The notes under the pieces are model-generated. The model ran no database searches. It saw nothing but the letters and a program-made list of their open reading frames with translations, and was not told where the DNA came from. A stretch of 64,000 nucleotides of DNA from NCBI GenBank assembly GCA_934754495.1, contig CAKVHW010000001.1, positions 1 to 64,000 of the forward strand, in the 5' to 3' direction. A program made the translations under genes and the position numbers. Position 1 is the stretch's first letter; the number at the start of each line of letters is the position of its first letter. This DNA is from an uncultured Clostridia bacterium. Lineage in GTDB: Bacteria > Bacillota > Clostridia > Christensenellales > UBA1242. Positions 61,297-64,000 of this stretch are shown piece by piece.

Positions 61297-63120
61297 TTAT
61301 TCTAATACAGCCTTAATACGTCTTACACCAGCAGAAGAACTCTCTTCTTTTTTGATTTTAAATTTGCCAAGTTCGCCAGTGTTTTTAACATGTGGACCAC
61401 CACAAATTTGGAAATCAACATCGCCAATTTTGTAGATGCTTACTATTTCGTTTGGCTCTGCTTTATGCACGCCATAAGCACCTTGTTTTAATGCTTCTTC
61501 AAATGGCATTTCAACACGTTCTACATCAATCTTTTTAGCGATTGCATCGTTTACAAAATCTTCAAGTTGTTTTATTTCGCTAGGGTCTAGTTTTCTATCA
61601 AAGTTAAAGTCAAAACGAAGTCTTTCGCTTGTAATATTACTACCCTTTTGTTCTACTCCTGTGCCAAACATATGTCTTAGTCCTGCTAGCATTAAGTGGC
61701 AAGCAGTGTGAAGTTTAATAGTGTCATCACTACCATCAGCAAGACCACCTTTAAATTGCCCAGCACTTGCAGTACGAGCAAGTTCTTGGTGTTCCTTAAA
61801 TGCTTCGTCAAAACCAGCCTTATCTACTGAAAGACCATGTTCTTTAGCCATTTCGATAGTAAGTTCTACTGGAAAACCAAATGTATCAAATAGCCTAAAT
61901 GCACTTTTACCACTAATAATTGTTTCTGGCACATATTTAGGGTCTTTAGCACTCATAAATTCATTTTTTCTTAAAATGCCGTTTACAACTTTTTCAAATT
62001 CTTTAACACCAGCATTAACAGTGTTTAAAAATCTTTCTTCTTCCTTATTAAGTTCGGATATAATTTTGTTTTCGTTGGTTCTAAATTCTGGGTATGTGTC
62101 TTCAAAGAATTCAATATAATGTTTGGCAAGAAGTGCAAGTTTGCCCTTTTCAATGCCAAGTTTCATTGCCTCACGAACAGCACGGCGAATTAGACGGCGT
62201 AGCACGTAGCCCGCTCCAACATTGCTAGGTGTAAGACCCTTTTCGTCACCCATAATAACTGTTGCGGTACGAATATGGTCGCACACAATTCTAAATGAAC
62301 GAGTGTATTCATCGCCATCGTCATTGTATTTTTTACCAGATAGTTGTTCTAATAATTTAATAGCATCTTCAAAAACATCGGTCACATAAATAGATTTTGC
62401 ACCGTTTAAAACTACGATACAACGTTCTAGCCCATAGCCACAGTCAACATTCTTTTGAGTTGCTGGCAAGTACCCAGTGTCGCTAACTTTATTGTATTGC
62501 ATGTACACATCGTTACCAAATTCCATATACTTTCCGCAATCGCATGATGGGTTGCATTCGTCTGAGCATTTTGGTTTGCCAGTATCTAGGAAAAATTCAT
62601 TATCTGGTCCGCATGGTCCACGGTTTATTTCCCACCAGTTGTCTGGTATAAAGAAAATACGGTCTTTAGACACGCCAAGTGCTTCCCAATAACCTGCAGT
62701 TTCGGTATCCTTAGGTGCGTGTTCGTTTCCGCTAAAACATGTCACTGCAAATTGTTCTGGTTTTAATCCCAAATATTTAGGGCTTGTTATAAATTCGTGG
62801 CTCCAAGCGGTTTTTTCCTTTTTGAAATAATCGCCAATACTCCACGAACCCAACATTTCAAAGAATGTAAGGTGACTGCGGTCGCCCACTTCGTCAATAT
62901 CGCCAGTACGAACACATTTTTGAACATCGCAAATTCTCTTGCCCATTGGGTGTGGTTGTCCCATTAGATATGGCACTAGCGGGTGCATACCTGCAGTTGT
63001 AAACAACACACTTGGGTCGTTTTCAGGAATAACCGATGCACTTTTAATTTCAATATGACCTTTACTTTTGTAAAAGTCCATCCACATTTTTAATAAATCT
63101 TTTCTAGTAAGTCTTTTCAT
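61297..63120 (-). CDS. alaS: Short-form alanyl-tRNA synthetase
   Basis: This is a 607-aa protein, whereas usual bacterial AlaRS has about 870. The catalytic domain (FFEMLGSWSIGDYFK, GCGPDNEFF-like GPCGPDNEFFLDTG) holds an extra Cys-rich zinc-like loop, CSDECNPSCDCG (about 183-194). A helical tRNA-recognition domain follows to about 440. The editing domain carries HTACHLM and CGGPHV. The chain ends there, with no C-Ala dimerisation domain. Editing residues are intact, so mischarge correction in cis is expected. The promoter is at 63143-63171. Confidence 0.93.
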   Translation of the reverse strand: MKRLTRKDLLKMWMDFYKSKGHIEIKSASVIPENDPSVLFTTAGMHPLVPYLMGQPHPMGKRICDVQKCVRTGDIDEVGDRSHLTFFEMLGSWSIGDYFKKEKTAWSHEFITSPKYLGLKPEQFAVTCFSGNEHAPKDTETAGYWEALGVSKDRIFFIPDNWWEINRGPCGPDNEFFLDTGKPKCSDECNPSCDCGKYMEFGNDVYMQYNKVSDTGYLPATQKNVDCGYGLERCIVVLNGAKSIYVTDVFEDAIKLLEQLSGKKYNDDGDEYTRSFRIVCDHIRTATVIMGDEKGLTPSNVGAGYVLRRLIRRAVREAMKLGIEKGKLALLAKHYIEFFEDTYPEFRTNENKIISELNKEEERFLNTVNAGVKEFEKVVNGILRKNEFMSAKDPKYVPETIISGKSAFRLFDTFGFPVELTIEMAKEHGLSVDKAGFDEAFKEHQELARTASAGQFKGGLADGSDDTIKLHTACHLMLAGLRHMFGTGVEQKGSNITSERLRFDFNFDRKLDPSEIKQLEDFVNDAIAKKIDVERVEMPFEEALKQGAYGVHKAEPNEIVSIYKIGDVDFQICGGPHVKNTGELGKFKIKKEESSSAGVRRIKAVLE

Positions 63121-63142
63121 AAATCCACCTTTTATATGTGGT

Positions 63143-63171
63143 ATTTTATCACCTTAAACCCCAAATTGCAA
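63143..63171 (-). promoter_or_regulatory. Promoter of alaS
   Basis: TTGCAA (63166-63171), 17 bp and TAAAAT (63143-63148). CCAC/GGTG pairing at 63125-63141 could cover the AAAGGTGG ribosome site. Confidence 0.7.
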
Positions 63172-63351
63172 GTTATAACACTATATTTTAAAAATACAAT
63201 ATTTCATGTACACCAAATTATCACCAACAAATAATGATTTATTTAATAGGATACATATTTAAATTTAATCCCTTCCCCGCACCTCGTCCTTTTACTCTAC
63301 ACATTTTTTAAGTACGACAGTGCTCCGAAATTCCACTTTAAATTTTCAACA

Positions 63352-64000
63352 TTAACTTAGCACTTTATGTTTTTGATACGGCCTAATGGCTTCACATTTA
63401 CTAAATATGAAGTAGCCGGTAATTAGGGCTATTTGAATGCCTACAAACAAAATAAGTGCAAGACCTGTTTGAACTCCAACCGACTGATTTTCAACTTGCG
63501 GATTAAATTTTATAACATCTAACAACACTCCTACTATTAGTAATGTAAGGCTACTTGCAAGATTACTAGTAAAAGTAAGAACACCACTATACATAGCTGT
63601 TTTGTTTTTGCCAGTAAGTCTGTTTTGATGAGTAATTGCATCACTATACATACTTGTTGGGAGCGAGTAAAGTGCACCACTACCAATACCGCACACAAAT
63701 ATTGCAAACATTATAAACAGAAAAGGTTTTTTAAGGGAAAATCTTAATAAAAATATGGTTATTATTAAAAACGAACCCACAACTGACACAAAAATTGCCG
63801 AAAGTAAGGCTTGTTTTTTATCTTTGGAAACACTCAATTTAAACCACAATGGTTGGCTAACTAGTGTACCACAAAGCAAAACCACAAGAAGCAAGGTAAT
63901 ATGGCTACTACTTAGTACAAAACAATAAGTGAAAAAATGCATTCCAACACTAGTAAGAAAAACACCGCTTAACATACAAATTGAATAACCAATAATAAGT
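63352..64000 (-). CDS. GPH-family (MelB-like) sugar transporter, C-terminal part
   Basis: This is the C-terminal ~215 residues. The frame stays open past the window edge. About six membrane segments and the motif GALYSLPTSMYSDAITHQNRLTGKNK match the MFS_2/GPH glycoside-cation symporters of the MelB type, where a Pro-x-Ala-Met-x-x-Asp segment and a T-G-K loop sit before the last helices. The substrate is unknown. A normal stop follows. Confidence 0.8.
   Translation of the reverse strand, partial: LIIGYSICMLSGVFLTSVGMHFFTYCFVLSSSHITLLLVVLLCGTLVSQPLWFKLSVSKDKKQALLSAIFVSVVGSFLIITIFLLRFSLKKPFLFIMFAIFVCGIGSGALYSLPTSMYSDAITHQNRLTGKNKTAMYSGVLTFTSNLASSLTLLIVGVLLDVIKFNPQVENQSVGVQTGLALILFVGIQIALITGYFIFSKCEAIRPYQKHKVLS

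Overview
The window is AT-rich (by eye about one third G+C) and reads as a low-GC, Gram-positive, endospore-lineage bacterium. The evidence is spoIIE, yabP, yabQ and spoVG together with divIC, whiA, three DegV paralogs, classical AGGAGG-type ribosome sites and strong TTGACA/TATAAT promoters. An uncultured gut member of the Clostridia fits best. The species cannot be named from sequence alone. About three quarters of the genes lie on the minus strand.

Left end (1-3.8 kb): a minus-strand run of secreted proteins with TasA/SipW-type signal peptides. The three spacers between them are homologous, each 201-212 bp, and are built from ~61-bp repeats that encode a covarying tetraloop hairpin. Next (3.8-7.3 kb) come a DegV protein and an MFS transporter preceded by what looks like a leader-peptide attenuator, then a hexapeptide-repeat protein.

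Core block (7.4-31 kb): tmk, a SHOCT membrane protein, whiA, a nucleoside phosphorylase, a PHP hydrolase, murB, uvrC, an orphan 419-aa protein, a tiny Leu/Cys-rich peptide gene, prfA-prmC-rpmE, murC, spoVG, an immunity-like protein beside a truncated toxin end, a 999-aa GLUG-repeat surface protein, a CorC/HlyC protein, a dnaD-dnaI helicase-loading pair, and asnS-aspS.

Middle (31-43 kb): an SDR enzyme, a ~500-bp non-coding stretch with four DnaA boxes and several inverted repeats, a VanW protein, cca, a second DegV, an XRE regulator with its own operator-like palindrome, tilS, spoIIE, the divergent yabP-yabQ-divIC operon, and three tRNA genes (fMet, Met, Glu).

Right part (43-64 kb): a possible acetyltransferase, a GDPD, an orphan membrane protein, an E2-like protein, two SHOCT membrane proteins, an RNHCP protein, radC, a third DegV, a cardiolipin synthase with an altered second HKD motif, a divergent diadenylate-cyclase-fold protein, a DUF2207-LemA pair, serS, rubrerythrin, a DUF4097-like surface protein, a short alaS and the end of a GPH sugar transporter.

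Most of the window is housekeeping. The least explained pieces are the repeat-flanked TasA-like cluster, the leader attenuator, the DnaA-box region, the three-way-junction element near 36.6 kb, and the apparently leaderless genes.
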